Shown here: piece by piece, positions 26,900-35,813 of the stretch
How positions within the stretch are numbered: position 1 is the stretch's first letter
Layout: every line of letters starts with the position of its first letter
Program-made: the position numbers and the translations under genes
The notes under the pieces: generated by a model
Database searches by the model: none
Seen by the model: only the letters and a program-made list of their open reading frames with translations
Told to the model about the DNA's origin: nothing
DNA from: Roseateles subflavus
Lineage (GTDB): Bacteria; Pseudomonadota; Gammaproteobacteria; Burkholderiales; Burkholderiaceae_C
Length of the DNA stretch: 64,000 nucleotides
Assembly (NCBI RefSeq): GCF_030285365.1
Contig: NZ_JASVDS010000003.1
Span: forward strand, 496,001 to 560,000
Reading direction: 5' to 3'

Positions 26900-28083
26900 G
26901 CGAGCCCATGAGCATGAGCGCAATGCCCGAGGGGCAGGATTCCGTCGACACGCTGCTGGCTGTGGCGCGGCAGGGGCGTCGCATTGTCGGCGTGTCGCTG
27001 CTGTGCGGCGTGCTGGCACTTGGCGGCAGCTACCTGGTGGCCCCGACGTTCACGGCGGCGACGGTGGTGCTACCGCCGCAGCAGCAGCAGTCGCTGGCCG
27101 CCAGCGCGCTGTCCTCGCTGGGCGGCCTGGCGGGGCTCGCCGGGGCCGCGGCCGGGGGCGTCAAGAGCCCGCTGGACCAGCATGTCGCCCTGCTGCAGAG
27201 CACGACGGTGGCCGACCGCATGATCGACCGCTTCAAGCTGGCCGAGGTCTATGACAAGGAACTGCGTTCCGACGTCCGCAAGAAGTTCTGGACCAACCTG
27301 CGCGTGGCCGCCGGCCGCCGCGACGGCCTGCTCACCATCGAGGTCGACGACCGCGAGCCCCAGCGCGCCGCCGAGATGGCCAATGCCATGGTGGACGAGT
27401 TCCGGCGCATCACCTCGGAGATCGCGATCACCGAGGCGCAGCAGCGCAAGGTCTTCTTCGAGAAGCACCTGATGGAGACCAAGGACCGCCTGACCCGCGC
27501 CCAGCTCGCGCTGCAGCAGACGGGGCTGTCCAGCGGGGCCATCAAGGCTGAGCCCAAGGCAGCTGCCGAGGCCTATGCCAAGCTGCGCGCCGAATACACG
27601 GCGGCCGAGGTGCGCCTCCAGGCCATGTCCACGAACCTGACGCCCTCCGCACCCGAGGTGATGCAGCAGCGCGGCCTGGTGTCCGGCCTCAAGGCCCAGC
27701 TCGACCGCGTCGAGCGTGACATCAACCAGGCCGCCGATGGCAAGGACGGCAAGGATGGCGAGGCCGGTGCCAACTACATCAGCCGCTACCGCGACTACAA
27801 GTACCAGGAAACGCTGTTCGAGCTGTTCGCCAAGCAGTTCGAAATGGCCAAGGTCGACGAGGGCCGTGAAGGCGGTCTGATCCAGGTGGTCGACGTCGCC
27901 CAGGTGCCGGACCGCAAGAGCAAGCCCAAGCGTGCCTTCATTGCGGCGGGGGTCTCCGTGGCCGTCGGTCTGATGATGCTGATCCTCGCCTGGCTGCGAG
28001 CCAGTGCGCCGCAGGACGCCGCGAGCGTGGAGCGCCGCCGCAAGCTCAAGCGCCTGCTGCCGGCCCTGCTGGGACGCGGCTGA
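26896..28083 (+). CDS. Wzz-like chain-length/polysaccharide co-polymerase
   Basis: Inner-membrane polysaccharide co-polymerase, 395 residues, beginning in an ATGA overlap with the exporter. The N terminus is cytoplasmic with a helix near 34-53, then a long periplasmic coiled-coil domain (about 70-345) with LDQHVALLQSTTVADRMIDR, and a second helix near 352-368 followed by a basic tail. There is no Walker kinase domain, so it is a Wzz/PCP-1 or PCP-2b type rather than a Wzc tyrosine kinase. It sets modal chain length with the polymerase. Confidence 0.85.
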   Translation: MSEPMSMSAMPEGQDSVDTLLAVARQGRRIVGVSLLCGVLALGGSYLVAPTFTAATVVLPPQQQQSLAASALSSLGGLAGLAGAAAGGVKSPLDQHVALLQSTTVADRMIDRFKLAEVYDKELRSDVRKKFWTNLRVAAGRRDGLLTIEVDDREPQRAAEMANAMVDEFRRITSEIAITEAQQRKVFFEKHLMETKDRLTRAQLALQQTGLSSGAIKAEPKAAAEAYAKLRAEYTAAEVRLQAMSTNLTPSAPEVMQQRGLVSGLKAQLDRVERDINQAADGKDGKDGEAGANYISRYRDYKYQETLFELFAKQFEMAKVDEGREGGLIQVVDVAQVPDRKSKPKRAFIAAGVSVAVGLMMLILAWLRASAPQDAASVERRRKLKRLLPALLGRG

Positions 28084-28090
28084 TCGCACC

Positions 28091-29185
28091 ATGCTGTCGA
28101 CACTGGCCCTGAGCTTCGGGCTGTCCCTGATCGTCACCCTGGTGCTGGTGCGCGGCCTGCGCGCCAGTGGAGGTGCCGCGGCGGACCACGACTTCAGCGG
28201 CCCGCAGAAGTTCCATGCCCGCGCGGTGCCCCGCATCGGCGGGCTCGGCATCTTCGCCGGTGTCTGCGTGGCGCTGGCGGTGGGGGCCTGGCGCTTCCCC
28301 GTGGCACATGACCAGTCCCTGCTGCTGCTGGCCGTGTCCCTGCCGGCCTTCGGTGCCGGCCTGGTGGAGGACGTCACCAAGCGCGTCTCCCCTTCGTGGC
28401 GCATGCTGGCGCTGGCGATCTCGGGGGTGCTCGGCGCGGAACTGCTGGGGGCCCGCATCGGTCACACGGCCATCCCCGGCCTCGACGAGCTTGCGCAGCT
28501 GCCGGTGGGCAGCCTGATGCTGGCGGTGTTCGTCGTGGCGGGCGTCGGCAACTCCGTCAACATCATCGATGGCTTCAACGGCCTCGCGTCCATGTGCAGC
28601 GTCATCATGCTGACGGGCGTGGCGGCCGTCGCCTTCACCGTGGGCGACCCGTGGATCGGGACGATCGCCCTCACCGTGGTGGCGGCGGTGATCGGCTTCT
28701 TCATCTGGAACTACCCGATGGGGCTGATCTTCCTGGGGGACGGCGGCGCCTATTTCCTCGGTTTCATGCTGGCCGAGCTGTGCATCCTGCTGATGGCGCG
28801 CAACCCGGACGTCTCCCCCCTGTTCCCGCTGCTGCTGTGCGCCTATCCGGTGGTGGAGACGGTGTTCTCGATGTACCGGCGCAAGGTCGTGCGGGGGCGC
28901 CCGGTGGGCATGCCCGACGGCGTGCACCTGCACAGCCTGATCTACCGCCGCCTGATGCGCTGGGCCATCGGCAGCCGCGACGCCCAGGTCCTGACGCGGC
29001 GCAACTCCATGACGGCGCCCTATCTGTGGGTCGTCTGCTCGCTCTCGGCCATCCCGGCCGTCGTGTGGTGGGACGACACCCGCATGCTGGCGGTGTGCCT
29101 GGCGGTCTTCGCGGCGGGCTACGTGAGCATGTACTGGCGCATCGTGAAATTCCGCACGCCGCGCTGGCTCGTCCTGCGGCGCTGA
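28091..29185 (+). CDS. WecA/TagO-like initiating sugar-phosphate transferase
   Basis: Polyprenyl-phosphate N-acetylhexosamine-1-phosphate transferase (MraY/WecA superfamily), 364 residues with about ten membrane helices. Motifs include KFHARAVPRIGGLGIF (residues 37-52), NIIDGFNGLASM (about 157-168, catalytic Asp), FLGDGGAYFLGF (about 216-227) and a cytoplasmic DGVHLHSLIYRR HIHH-like loop. It would start repeat units on undecaprenyl phosphate with a UDP-HexNAc such as GlcNAc or FucNAc. It closes the polysaccharide locus, seven bases after the Wzz-like gene. Confidence 0.9.
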   Translation: MLSTLALSFGLSLIVTLVLVRGLRASGGAAADHDFSGPQKFHARAVPRIGGLGIFAGVCVALAVGAWRFPVAHDQSLLLLAVSLPAFGAGLVEDVTKRVSPSWRMLALAISGVLGAELLGARIGHTAIPGLDELAQLPVGSLMLAVFVVAGVGNSVNIIDGFNGLASMCSVIMLTGVAAVAFTVGDPWIGTIALTVVAAVIGFFIWNYPMGLIFLGDGGAYFLGFMLAELCILLMARNPDVSPLFPLLLCAYPVVETVFSMYRRKVVRGRPVGMPDGVHLHSLIYRRLMRWAIGSRDAQVLTRRNSMTAPYLWVVCSLSAIPAVVWWDDTRMLAVCLAVFAAGYVSMYWRIVKFRTPRWLVLRR

Positions 29186-29296
29186 ACGCCACCGGAGCGT
29201 GGCGGGAAGGGCGCGAAAGCGCCGGGATCCGGTGTTCTGTGGGGGTTCGAGTCTGCTCTCTTTTGAGGCTGAGGCGGGCTCAGGAGGCATTCCGGC

Positions 29297-29302
29297 GATA
29301 AT
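29297..29302 (+). promoter_or_regulatory. -10-like GATAAT eight bases before rhlE
   Basis: GATAAT ends eight bases before the rhlE ATG. If used, transcription would begin at or next to the start codon and give a leaderless or nearly leaderless mRNA. No -35 box and no ribosome binding site are visible. Confidence 0.4.
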
Positions 29303-29310
29303 GGCGGGCT

Positions 29311-30771
29311 ATGACCGACACCACCGTGACTGCTGAAGCTGAAGCCGCACCGGCGCGCTTCGATACGCTGCCCCTTGACGCCAAGCTGCTGCGTGCCGTG
29401 GCCGACCAAGGCTACGCGACGATGACGCCCATCCAGGCCAAGGCCATTCCGGTCGTGCTGTCCGGGCGCGATGTGATGGGCGCCGCCCAGACGGGCACCG
29501 GCAAGACCGCTGCCTTCTCCATCCCGCTGCTGCATCGCATGATGCGCCACGAGAACGCCAGCGCCTCGCCGGCCCGCCACCCGGTGCGCGCCCTGGTGCT
29601 GGCACCCACCCGCGAGCTGGCTGACCAGGTCGCCAACAACGTCAAGGCCTACGCCAAGCACAGCCAGCTGCGCGTGGCCTGCGTCTTCGGCGGCATCGAC
29701 ATCAAGCCGCAGATGGAAGAGCTGCGCCGCGGCGTCGAGGTGCTGATTGCCACGCCGGGCCGCCTGCTGGACCACATCGAAGCCAAGACGGCGGTGCTGA
29801 ACCAGGTCGAGTACGTCGTGCTGGACGAGGCCGACCGCATGCTGGACATCGGCTTCCTGCCCGACCTGCAGCGCATCCTGAGCTACCTGCCCAAGGCGCG
29901 CCAGACCCTGCTGTTCTCGGCCACGTTCTCGCCCGAGATCAAGCGCCTGGCCCAGAGCTATCTGCAGAACCCCGAGCTTGTCGAGGTCGCCCGGCCCAAT
30001 GCCACGGCTTCCACGGTGGAGCAGCGCTTCTACAGCGTCGAGGACGACGACAAGCGCCGCCTGGTCTGCCAGATCCTGCGCCAGCGTGCGATCACGCAGG
30101 CCATCGTGTTCGTGAACTCCAAGCTCGGTGCTGCGCGTCTGGCCCGGTCCTTCGAGCGTGACGGCCTGCGCACGGCCGCGCTGCATGGCGACAAGTCCCA
30201 GGACGAGCGTCTGAAGTCCCTGGCCGCCTTCAAGCGCGGTGAAGTGGATCTGCTGGTGGCGACGGACGTCGCCGCCCGCGGCCTGGACATCGCCGACCTG
30301 CCGGCGGTCTTCAACTTCGACGTGCCCTTCAACGCGGAGGACTACGTGCACCGCATCGGTCGCACGGGCCGCGCCGGCGCCTCCGGCATCGCCATCACGC
30401 TGGTCGCGAAGTCCGATGCGCGCCTGGTGGCGGACATCGAGAAGCTCATCAAGCGCAAGCTCGACCTCGAGCCGTGCGAGCTGGAAGACGACCGCCCGCG
30501 CCGCCCGCGCCGGGACCGCGACGAGCGCCCGGAAGCCAGCATGGCCTCCGCGCCCGTCGCGCCGCGGCCGGCCTACCGGCCGCCGGCGCCTCCCCGCGAC
30601 GCCTTCTTCGAGAAGCCCTACGAGGCCCAGGCCACCGCCGAACCGGCCGCCTGGGAGCGGGGGGCGGCCGCCACGCCCGCCAAGGGCCTGAGCAGCTACA
30701 TCAAGCCCAAGAAGAAGGTGGCAGCGCTGTTCGGCGCCAAGCCGGTGGCCGCGCCGGGCGAATCGTCCTGA
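29311..30771 (+). CDS. rhlE: DEAD-box RNA helicase RhlE
   Basis: ATP-dependent RNA helicase, 486 residues, of the RhlE group that remodels ribosome precursors and works with degradosome enzymes. Motifs in order: TPIQAKAIP (Q), AQTGTGKT (I), PTRELA (Ia), TPGRLLD (Ib), DEAD (II), SATFS (III), VFVNSK (IV), ARGLDI and HRIGRTGRAG (VI). After the helicase core (to about residue 375), the tail is rich in Arg, Pro and Ala and ends in a basic KPKKKVAALFGAK, a typical RNA-binding extension. Stands alone between two terminator-like signals. Confidence 0.95.
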   Translation: MTDTTVTAEAEAAPARFDTLPLDAKLLRAVADQGYATMTPIQAKAIPVVLSGRDVMGAAQTGTGKTAAFSIPLLHRMMRHENASASPARHPVRALVLAPTRELADQVANNVKAYAKHSQLRVACVFGGIDIKPQMEELRRGVEVLIATPGRLLDHIEAKTAVLNQVEYVVLDEADRMLDIGFLPDLQRILSYLPKARQTLLFSATFSPEIKRLAQSYLQNPELVEVARPNATASTVEQRFYSVEDDDKRRLVCQILRQRAITQAIVFVNSKLGAARLARSFERDGLRTAALHGDKSQDERLKSLAAFKRGEVDLLVATDVAARGLDIADLPAVFNFDVPFNAEDYVHRIGRTGRAGASGIAITLVAKSDARLVADIEKLIKRKLDLEPCELEDDRPRRPRRDRDERPEASMASAPVAPRPAYRPPAPPRDAFFEKPYEAQATAEPAAWERGAAATPAKGLSSYIKPKKKVAALFGAKPVAAPGESS

Positions 30772-30808
30772 TCGCCAGCGCGAATCGGCCAAGCCGGTCC
30801 GCCAGAGA

Positions 30809-30833
30809 AAAGGCGCCCCGCGAGGGCGCCTTT
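30809..30833. terminator. Bidirectional terminator, rhlE / RsmI-like gene
   Basis: Stem AAAGGCGCCC / GGGCGCCTTT with a five-base loop, in the gap between two converging genes. A runs on the left and T runs on the right let it work on both strands. Confidence 0.85.
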
Positions 30834-30856
30834 GTCATGGGGCGATGGAAGCGCCG

Positions 30857-31636
30857 TCAGGCCAGCAGCCCGAAGACGGCCGGCACCTTGTCCGGCAGCG
30901 CCGGGCGCTTCTTGCGCCACTGGGCCACGGTCCCGCTGCAGCTGAAGCCCCGGGCGAGCGTGAGGCCGCAGCTGAGCGTGAGCCGCGTCTCCGGGCGCAA
31001 CGCCGCCAGCAGCGCGTCCAGCAGGGCGTCGTTGCGGTAGGGGGTCTCGATCATGAGCTGGGTCTGCTGGAAGCGCTGCGAGAGCTGCTCCAGCTCCTTG
31101 AGGCGGGCCGCTCGCGCGCCGCTGTCCACCGGCAGGTAGCCCACGAAGGCGAAGCTCTGGCCGTTGAGGCCGCTGGCCGCCAGGGCCATCAGCAGGGACG
31201 ACGGTCCGCTCAGCGGCAGCACCTCGATGCCGGCCTGGTGGGCCAGTGCGACGAGCCGTGCGCCGGGATCGGCCACGGCGGGCAGTCCGGCTTCGGAGAT
31301 CAGGCCCACATCGTGACCGGCCAGCGCCGGCGCCAGCAAGGCCTGCCAGGCGGCGTCGTCGCCGGCCGCGGGCTTGCCGCCCTTGGGGGGGCGCGGCAGT
31401 TCCTGGATCTGCAGCTCCTGCAGCGGCCGGCTCAGCGGGTGCAGGGCATCGACCCGCTTGAGGAAGGCGCGCGTGGTCTTGGCGTTCTCGGCGGCCCAGT
31501 GCTGCAGGCCCGCGGCGCAGCGCAAGACCTCGTCGGGGATCACGTGGCGCAGGTCCACGGCCTCGCCCTCGAGGCCGAAGTCCAGCGTGTTGGGCATCAG
31601 GACCAGGCGTCCCCGGGCGGTGGCGGCGGCGCTCAT
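30857..31636 (-). CDS. RsmI-like SAM-dependent tetrapyrrole-methylase-fold protein
   Basis: Tetrapyrrole methylase-fold methyltransferase, 259 residues, related to RsmI (16S rRNA C1402 2'-O-methylase) but divergent. It keeps GLISEAGLPAVADPGARLV (about residues 111-129), PLSGPSSLLMALAASGLNG (about 140-158) and an ETPYRNDAL block, but the N-terminal domain departs from RsmI and the C-terminal part is short. Burkholderiales often carry this paralogue beside Maf; a true RsmI may lie elsewhere. Starts in an ATGA overlap with the maf stop. Confidence 0.78.
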   Translation of the reverse strand: MSAAATARGRLVLMPNTLDFGLEGEAVDLRHVIPDEVLRCAAGLQHWAAENAKTTRAFLKRVDALHPLSRPLQELQIQELPRPPKGGKPAAGDDAAWQALLAPALAGHDVGLISEAGLPAVADPGARLVALAHQAGIEVLPLSGPSSLLMALAASGLNGQSFAFVGYLPVDSGARAARLKELEQLSQRFQQTQLMIETPYRNDALLDALLAALRPETRLTLSCGLTLARGFSCSGTVAQWRKKRPALPDKVPAVFGLLA

Positions 31637-32271
31637 GCGGCCCCCGCCGCGCTCAGCGCATTGAGGCCACCCTCGCGCAGCATGCGGGCGACGCGGATCA
31701 GCGGCAGACCGATCAGGGCCGTGGGGTCGTCGGAGTCGATGGCGTCGAGCAGGGCGATGCCCAAGCCTTCCGACTTCGCACTGCCGGCGCAGTCATATGG
31801 TTGCTCGGTGCGCAGGTAATGCTCGATCTCGGCGTCGCTCAGGCTGCGGAAGCGCACGGACACGGGGGCCAGGTCTTGCGCCTCGTAGCCGCTGGACTGG
31901 CAGACCACGGCCAGCGCGGTCTGGAACACCACGGTGCGGCCGCGCATGGCGCTCAGCTGGGCCACGGCCTTCTCGTGCGTGCCGGGCTTGCCGATGGGCT
32001 GACCGTCGAGGTCCGCGACCTGGTCGGAGCCGATCACCAGTGCCTGCGGGAAGCGGGCCGCCACCGCGCGGGCCTTGGCCAGGGCGAGCCGGCGGGCGAG
32101 GGCGGCCGGGGGCTCGCCGGGCATCGGGGTCTCGTCCACCTCGGGGGCGCAGACGGCGAAGGGCAGGTGCAGCCGCTGCAGCAGCTCGCGGCGGTAGCGG
32201 GAGGTCGAGCCGAGGATCAGGCGGGCCTGCTCGGGCGGGACGGGATTCAGGAGATCGGGCGTCGTGCTCAT
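31633..32271 (-). CDS. Maf/YceF nucleotide pyrophosphatase
   Basis: Maf-like nucleoside triphosphate pyrophosphatase, 212 residues from the ATG at 32271. YceF-type Maf proteins hydrolyse modified or methylated NTPs such as m7GTP, a housecleaning role. The opening LILGSTSRYRRELLQRL (about residues 18-34), VDETP, the catalytic-region ALVIGSDQVADLDG (about 91-104), the RGRTV stretch and the C-terminal LIGLPL all fit. It is divergent from yceD, a pairing common in this group. Confidence 0.9.
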   Translation of the reverse strand: MSTTPDLLNPVPPEQARLILGSTSRYRRELLQRLHLPFAVCAPEVDETPMPGEPPAALARRLALAKARAVAARFPQALVIGSDQVADLDGQPIGKPGTHEKAVAQLSAMRGRTVVFQTALAVVCQSSGYEAQDLAPVSVRFRSLSDAEIEHYLRTEQPYDCAGSAKSEGLGIALLDAIDSDDPTALIGLPLIRVARMLREGGLNALSAAGAA

Positions 32272-32327
32272 CCGCCGGATTGTCCCATCGCGCCTGCGCC
32301 TCCCGGCGGCGTGCGCGCCCGCGCTCG

Positions 32328-32333
32328 TACACT
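32328..32333 (+). promoter_or_regulatory. -10-like TACACT seven bases before yceD
   Basis: TACACT ends seven bases before the yceD ATG, within the 69-base gap shared with maf. As with rhlE, this spacing would place the transcript start almost on the ATG. Confidence 0.38.
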
Positions 32334-32340
32334 TGCGGGC

Positions 32341-32901
32341 ATGAAACAGCGTCAATTCGATCCCCTGAAGCTCGACGTCGAGGCCTTCGCGCGCGACGGC
32401 GGGCAGCTCGACGGGGAATGGTCCATGGTCGATCTGCCCCGTCTGGCGGAAGCGGCCCCGCCCGAGTCTCCCGCCGCCACCTGGCCGCCGCTGCGCTGGT
32501 CCGTCCGCGGTGAGCGCGTCACGCCACGCGCCGCCGAGGCCCAGACCTGGCTGCATCTCGAGGCCGAGGCCACGGTGTCGCTGGTCTGCCAGCGCTGCCT
32601 GCAGGCCTATGCGCAGCCGCTGGCCTTCGCGCGTGGCCTGCGCTTCGTGCGTGACGAGGACCTCGCCGCGCAGCTGGATGCCGACAGCGATGACGACGTG
32701 CTGGCCATGACCCGCGCGCTGGACCTGCGCGAGCTCATCGAGGACGAGCTGCTGCTGGAGCTGCCCCTGGTGCCCCGCCACGAGGAATGCCCGGAGCCGC
32801 TGGTGCACGTCGATGACGAGCTGCCGGAGCCGGCGCAGGACGACAAGCCCAACCCGTTTGCCGCGCTCGCGGCGCTCAAGGGGAAGGGCTCCAAGCAGTA
32901 G
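32341..32901 (+). CDS. yceD: DUF177/YceD family protein, large-subunit rRNA accumulation
   Basis: YceD (DUF177), 186 residues, the usual partner gene of rpmF; in other bacteria and plastids the family is needed for 23S rRNA accumulation. The single CxxC (CQRCLQAY, about residues 83-90) and the acidic C-terminal half with IEDELLLELPLVPRHEECP are conserved features. The end is acidic followed by a short basic KGKGSKQ. It precedes rpmF, but a 322-base gap with its own promoter-like element separates them. Confidence 0.9.
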   Translation: MKQRQFDPLKLDVEAFARDGGQLDGEWSMVDLPRLAEAAPPESPAATWPPLRWSVRGERVTPRAAEAQTWLHLEAEATVSLVCQRCLQAYAQPLAFARGLRFVRDEDLAAQLDADSDDDVLAMTRALDLRELIEDELLLELPLVPRHEECPEPLVHVDDELPEPAQDDKPNPFAALAALKGKGSKQ

Positions 32902-32980
32902 CGCAGGCGCCGGCGGTGCCTGGCGCGGGCGATGGCGGGCATTTCTTCGGTCCGCATTTCCAATGCCCGGCAAGCCGTGC

Positions 32981-32986
32981 TAGAAT
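32981..32986 (+). promoter_or_regulatory. rpmF promoter candidate (TAGAAT)
   Basis: TAGAAT with TTTCCA as a possible -35 at 32957-32962 (18-base spacer, four of six matches to TTGACA). It would give an rpmF leader of roughly 230 bases. Confidence 0.5.
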
Positions 32987-32989
32987 CTC

Positions 32990-33223
32990 AGGCTTTCCCC
33001 GCTTTGCCATCAAAGGTGGCTGGCTCAGCGGATGCCCTTGGGCATCCGGCAGGCTTGCAATCATGGCGGCAAAGGACGGGATGCCGAGGCGTCGGTAGCG
33101 GGTACGCGCACGATTCACGCGATGGCAGGGCCTTGTTTTCAAGGGGCTGCCACGATTCGTGCTGGTGAGTGCCTGGACCCGCCGAGCAAGCCTCAAATCA
33201 CCGAAGCCCCAGGAGAATTCACC
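32990..33223 (+). promoter_or_regulatory. Long structured 5' leader of rpmF
   Basis: The gap 32902-33223 holds no gene. Downstream of the TAGAAT element lie a nine-pair hairpin (CGGATGCCC-TT-GGGCATCCG, 33029-33048) and a second hairpin at 33124-33151 with stems GGCAG/CTGCC and CCTTG/CAAGG, a two-by-two internal loop and a TTTT loop. The 8-mer CACGATTC occurs on both sides of it (33109, 33151). A strong ribosome site (AGGAGAA) precedes the ATG. Function is inferred: leader control of L32 or processing by RNases. Confidence 0.5.
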
Positions 33224-33406
33224 ATGGCCGTTCAGCAAAACAAGAAGTCGCCTTCCAAGCGTGGTATGCACCGTTCGCACAATGCCCTGACCAATCCGGG
33301 CACCGCTGTCGAGCCGACCACCGGCGAAGTGCATCTGCGTCACCACATCAGCCCCAACGGCTTCTATCGTGGTCGCAAGGTCCTGAAGACCAAGGCAGAC
33401 GCCTGA
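33224..33406 (+). CDS. rpmF: 50S ribosomal protein L32
   Basis: Ribosomal protein L32 of the large subunit, 60 residues, full length. The N terminus [19 protein letters not shown] and the C-terminal [16 protein letters not shown] match bacterial L32 of the non-zinc type, without the CxxC pairs found in some L32 forms. The ATG at 33224 follows AGGAGAATTCACC, an optimal ribosome site. Followed by an intrinsic terminator, so most transcripts should end before plsX. Confidence 0.97.
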   Translation: MAVQQNKKSPSKRGMHRSHNALTNPGTAVEPTTGEVHLRHHISPNGFYRGRKVLKTKADA

Positions 33407-33454
33407 TTGATCTGCCGGGCGCCGTCAGGTGCCTCAGTCAATGACATGTCTGTG

Positions 33455-33493
33455 AAAAGCCCGGCTCGCTGCTTGATGCGTCGCCGGGCTTTT
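33455..33493 (+). terminator. Intrinsic terminator after rpmF
   Basis: Eleven-pair stem AAAAGCCCGGC / GCCGGGCTTTT (33455-33465 and 33483-33493) with a 17-base loop, 49 bases after the rpmF stop. It separates rpmF from the fatty acid genes. Confidence 0.88.
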
Positions 33494-33634
33494 GTGCTTG
33501 AGCTCTCGCAATGAGGGGCTCGTTACAGGGTGTGTCCGCTTGCTCCTGTCACGGGGCTCGCGTAAGGTGCGCGGCTTGCGCAAGCAATGCCGACCGTGCG
33601 GTCGGCGATGCGCCCAGTTCCGGTCGGAAACCTG

Positions 33635-34780
33635 ATGTCCTCTCCTGAATCGAATGCGCCTGTGCCCGCTTCCGGTCTGATCCGCCTGGCGGTCGACTGC
33701 ATGGGCGGCGACCACGGCCCCAGCATCACGCTGCCGGCCTGCCGTGCCTTCCTGGCGGCCCACCCACAGGCCGCACTGCTGCTCGTGGGGCAGCCCGAGG
33801 CGCTGAAGGAGGCGCAGTCCTGGCCTCGCTGCGAGATCGTGGCGGCCAGCGAGGTCGTCACGATGGACGACCCCGTCGAGGTGGCGCTGCGACGCAAGAA
33901 GGATTCGTCCATGCGCGTCGCCATCCAGCAGCTGAAGGCGGTGGACGGCGCGTCGCCCCGCGCCCAGGCCTGCGTGTCCGCCGGCAACACCGGCGCGCTG
34001 ATGGCGGTCTCGCGCTACCTGCTCAAGACGCTCGACGGCATCGACCGTCCGGCCATCGCCAGCGTCATGCCCAACCAGACCGGCGGCTTCACCACCATGC
34101 TGGACCTCGGGGCCAACGTGGACTGCAGCGCCGAGCATCTCCTGCAGTTCGCCGTGATGGGCAGCGCCCTGGTCAGCGCCGTGGAGGGCAAGCCCGAGCC
34201 GCGCGTGGGCCTGCTGAACATCGGCGAGGAGATGATCAAGGGCAACGAGACCATCAAGCGCGCCGGCGAGCTGCTGCGCGCTGCCGATGCCGCCGGCCAG
34301 ATCCGCTTCTACGGCAACGTCGAGGGCAACGACATCTTCAAGGCGACGGTGGACGTGGTCGTCTGCGACGGCTTCGTGGGCAATGTGGCCCTCAAGACCG
34401 CGGAGGGCCTGGCCTCGATGATCTCCACCTTCATCCGCATGGAGTTCAGCCGCAATGTGCTGACGAAGCTGGTGGCGCTGGCGGCGCTGCCCATCCTGCA
34501 GCGGTTCAAGAGCCGCGTGGACCACCGGCGCCTCAACGGCGCGGCGCTGCTGGGGCTGCGGGGCCTGGTCTTCAAGAGCCATGGTTCGGCGGATGCTGTC
34601 GCCTTCGAGACAGCGCTGAACAGGGCGTATGATGCCGCCCGCAACCGGCTGCTCGACCGGGTACACGACCGCATCATCGCCACGCTGGGCCTTGACTCCA
34701 AGGCCATGCCCGCCACCGCGGACGCCGGCCAGGCGGCTGATGCAGGAGACAAGGCGGCTGCGGCCGCCCACGCTGCATGA
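33635..34780 (+). CDS. plsX: Phosphate acyltransferase PlsX
   Basis: PlsX makes acyl-phosphate from acyl-ACP for phospholipid synthesis; peripheral membrane enzyme. 381 residues from the ATG at 33635; an in-frame ATG at 33587 falls at the edge of a seven-pair hairpin (33589-33606), so the later start is preferred. Motifs: [11 protein letters not shown] near the N terminus, [34 protein letters not shown] and [15 protein letters not shown]. The stop overlaps fabH as ATGA. Confidence 0.95.
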   Translation: MSSPESNAPVPASGLIRLAVDCMGGDHGPSITLPACRAFLAAHPQAALLLVGQPEALKEAQSWPRCEIVAASEVVTMDDPVEVALRRKKDSSMRVAIQQLKAVDGASPRAQACVSAGNTGALMAVSRYLLKTLDGIDRPAIASVMPNQTGGFTTMLDLGANVDCSAEHLLQFAVMGSALVSAVEGKPEPRVGLLNIGEEMIKGNETIKRAGELLRAADAAGQIRFYGNVEGNDIFKATVDVVVCDGFVGNVALKTAEGLASMISTFIRMEFSRNVLTKLVALAALPILQRFKSRVDHRRLNGAALLGLRGLVFKSHGSADAVAFETALNRAYDAARNRLLDRVHDRIIATLGLDSKAMPATADAGQAADAGDKAAAAAHAA

Positions 34781-35778
34781 CTACAAGTTCCTCTCAGACC
34801 GCCCCGCGCTACTCCCGCATCCTCGGGACCGGCAGCTACCTCCCCGAACAGCGACTGACCAACGCCGACCTGGCCGCCCAGCTGGCGCGTGACGGCGTCG
34901 AGACGTCCGACGAGTGGATCGTCGAGCGCACCGGCATCCGCGCCCGCCATTTCGCGGCGCCAGACCAGACCTCCAGCGACCTCGCCCTGCCGGCGGCCCG
35001 CGCGGCCCTGGAGGCGGCCGGCGTCGCGGCGGAGGAGATCGACCTCATCATCGTCGCCACGTCCACGCCGGACATGGTCTTCCCCTCGACGGCCTGCCTG
35101 CTTCAGCAGAAGCTGGGCATCGCCGGCTGTGCCGCCTTCGACGTCCAGGCCGTGTGCTCCGGCTTCGTCTATGGCCTGACCGTGGCGGACGCCATGATCA
35201 AGAGCGGCGCGGCGAGCAAGGCGCTGGTGATCGGCGCCGAGACCTTCTCGCGCATCCTCGATTTCAAGGACCGCACGACCTGCGTGCTGTTCGGTGACGG
35301 CGCCGGCGCCGTGGTGCTGGGCGCCAGCGAGACGCCCGGCCTCCTCGCCAGCCAGTTGCACGCCGATGGCCGCCACGTGGACATCCTCTGCACCCCCGGC
35401 ACCGTCTCCGGCGGCCAGGTGCTCGGCCATCCGCTGCTGAAGATGGACGGCCAGGCCGTGTTCAAGCTGGCCGTGGGCGTGCTGGAGAAGGTCGCCCGCG
35501 CCGTGCTCGAGAAGGCCGGCAAGACCGATGCCGACATCGACTGGCTGATTCCCCACCAGGCCAATATCCGCATCATGCAGGGGACTGCCAAGAAACTGAA
35601 ACTGCCGCTTGAGAAACTGGTGGTGACGGTGGATCAGCATGGCAACACCTCGGCCGCGTCGATCCCGCTGGCCCTGGATGCCGCCGTCCGTTCGGGCCAG
35701 ATCAAGAAGGGCGACACCGTCATGCTGGAAGGCGTGGGCGGTGGCTTCACCTGGGGCGCGGTCCTGCTGGACCTCTGA
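34777..35778 (+). CDS. fabH: Beta-ketoacyl-ACP synthase III FabH
   Basis: Condenses acetyl-CoA with malonyl-ACP to begin fatty acid synthesis; cytoplasmic, 333 residues. Active-site Cys127 in AVCSGFVYG, His in IPHQANIRI (about residue 260) and Asn in [10 protein letters not shown] (about 290) form the standard Cys-His-Asn set. The C-terminal [12 protein letters not shown] is typical. Translationally coupled to plsX through a four-base overlap and followed by fabD, the standard order. Confidence 0.96.
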   Translation: MTTSSSQTAPRYSRILGTGSYLPEQRLTNADLAAQLARDGVETSDEWIVERTGIRARHFAAPDQTSSDLALPAARAALEAAGVAAEEIDLIIVATSTPDMVFPSTACLLQQKLGIAGCAAFDVQAVCSGFVYGLTVADAMIKSGAASKALVIGAETFSRILDFKDRTTCVLFGDGAGAVVLGASETPGLLASQLHADGRHVDILCTPGTVSGGQVLGHPLLKMDGQAVFKLAVGVLEKVARAVLEKAGKTDADIDWLIPHQANIRIMQGTAKKLKLPLEKLVVTVDQHGNTSAASIPLALDAAVRSGQIKKGDTVMLEGVGGGFTWGAVLLDL

Positions 35779-35813
35779 ATCCCCGCTCCACTGCACAAGA
35801 AAGAGACGAGACG

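Noticed and set aside
29210-29223. GGCGC-GAAA-GCGCC hairpin after the WecA-like gene
   Set aside because: Only five pairs and no T run; GNRA-loop hairpins of this size are frequent by chance at this GC content.
33032-33406. Upstream extension of rpmF to 124 residues
   Set aside because: L32 is 60 residues; the extension crosses the leader hairpins, while the ATG at 33224 has an ideal ribosome site.
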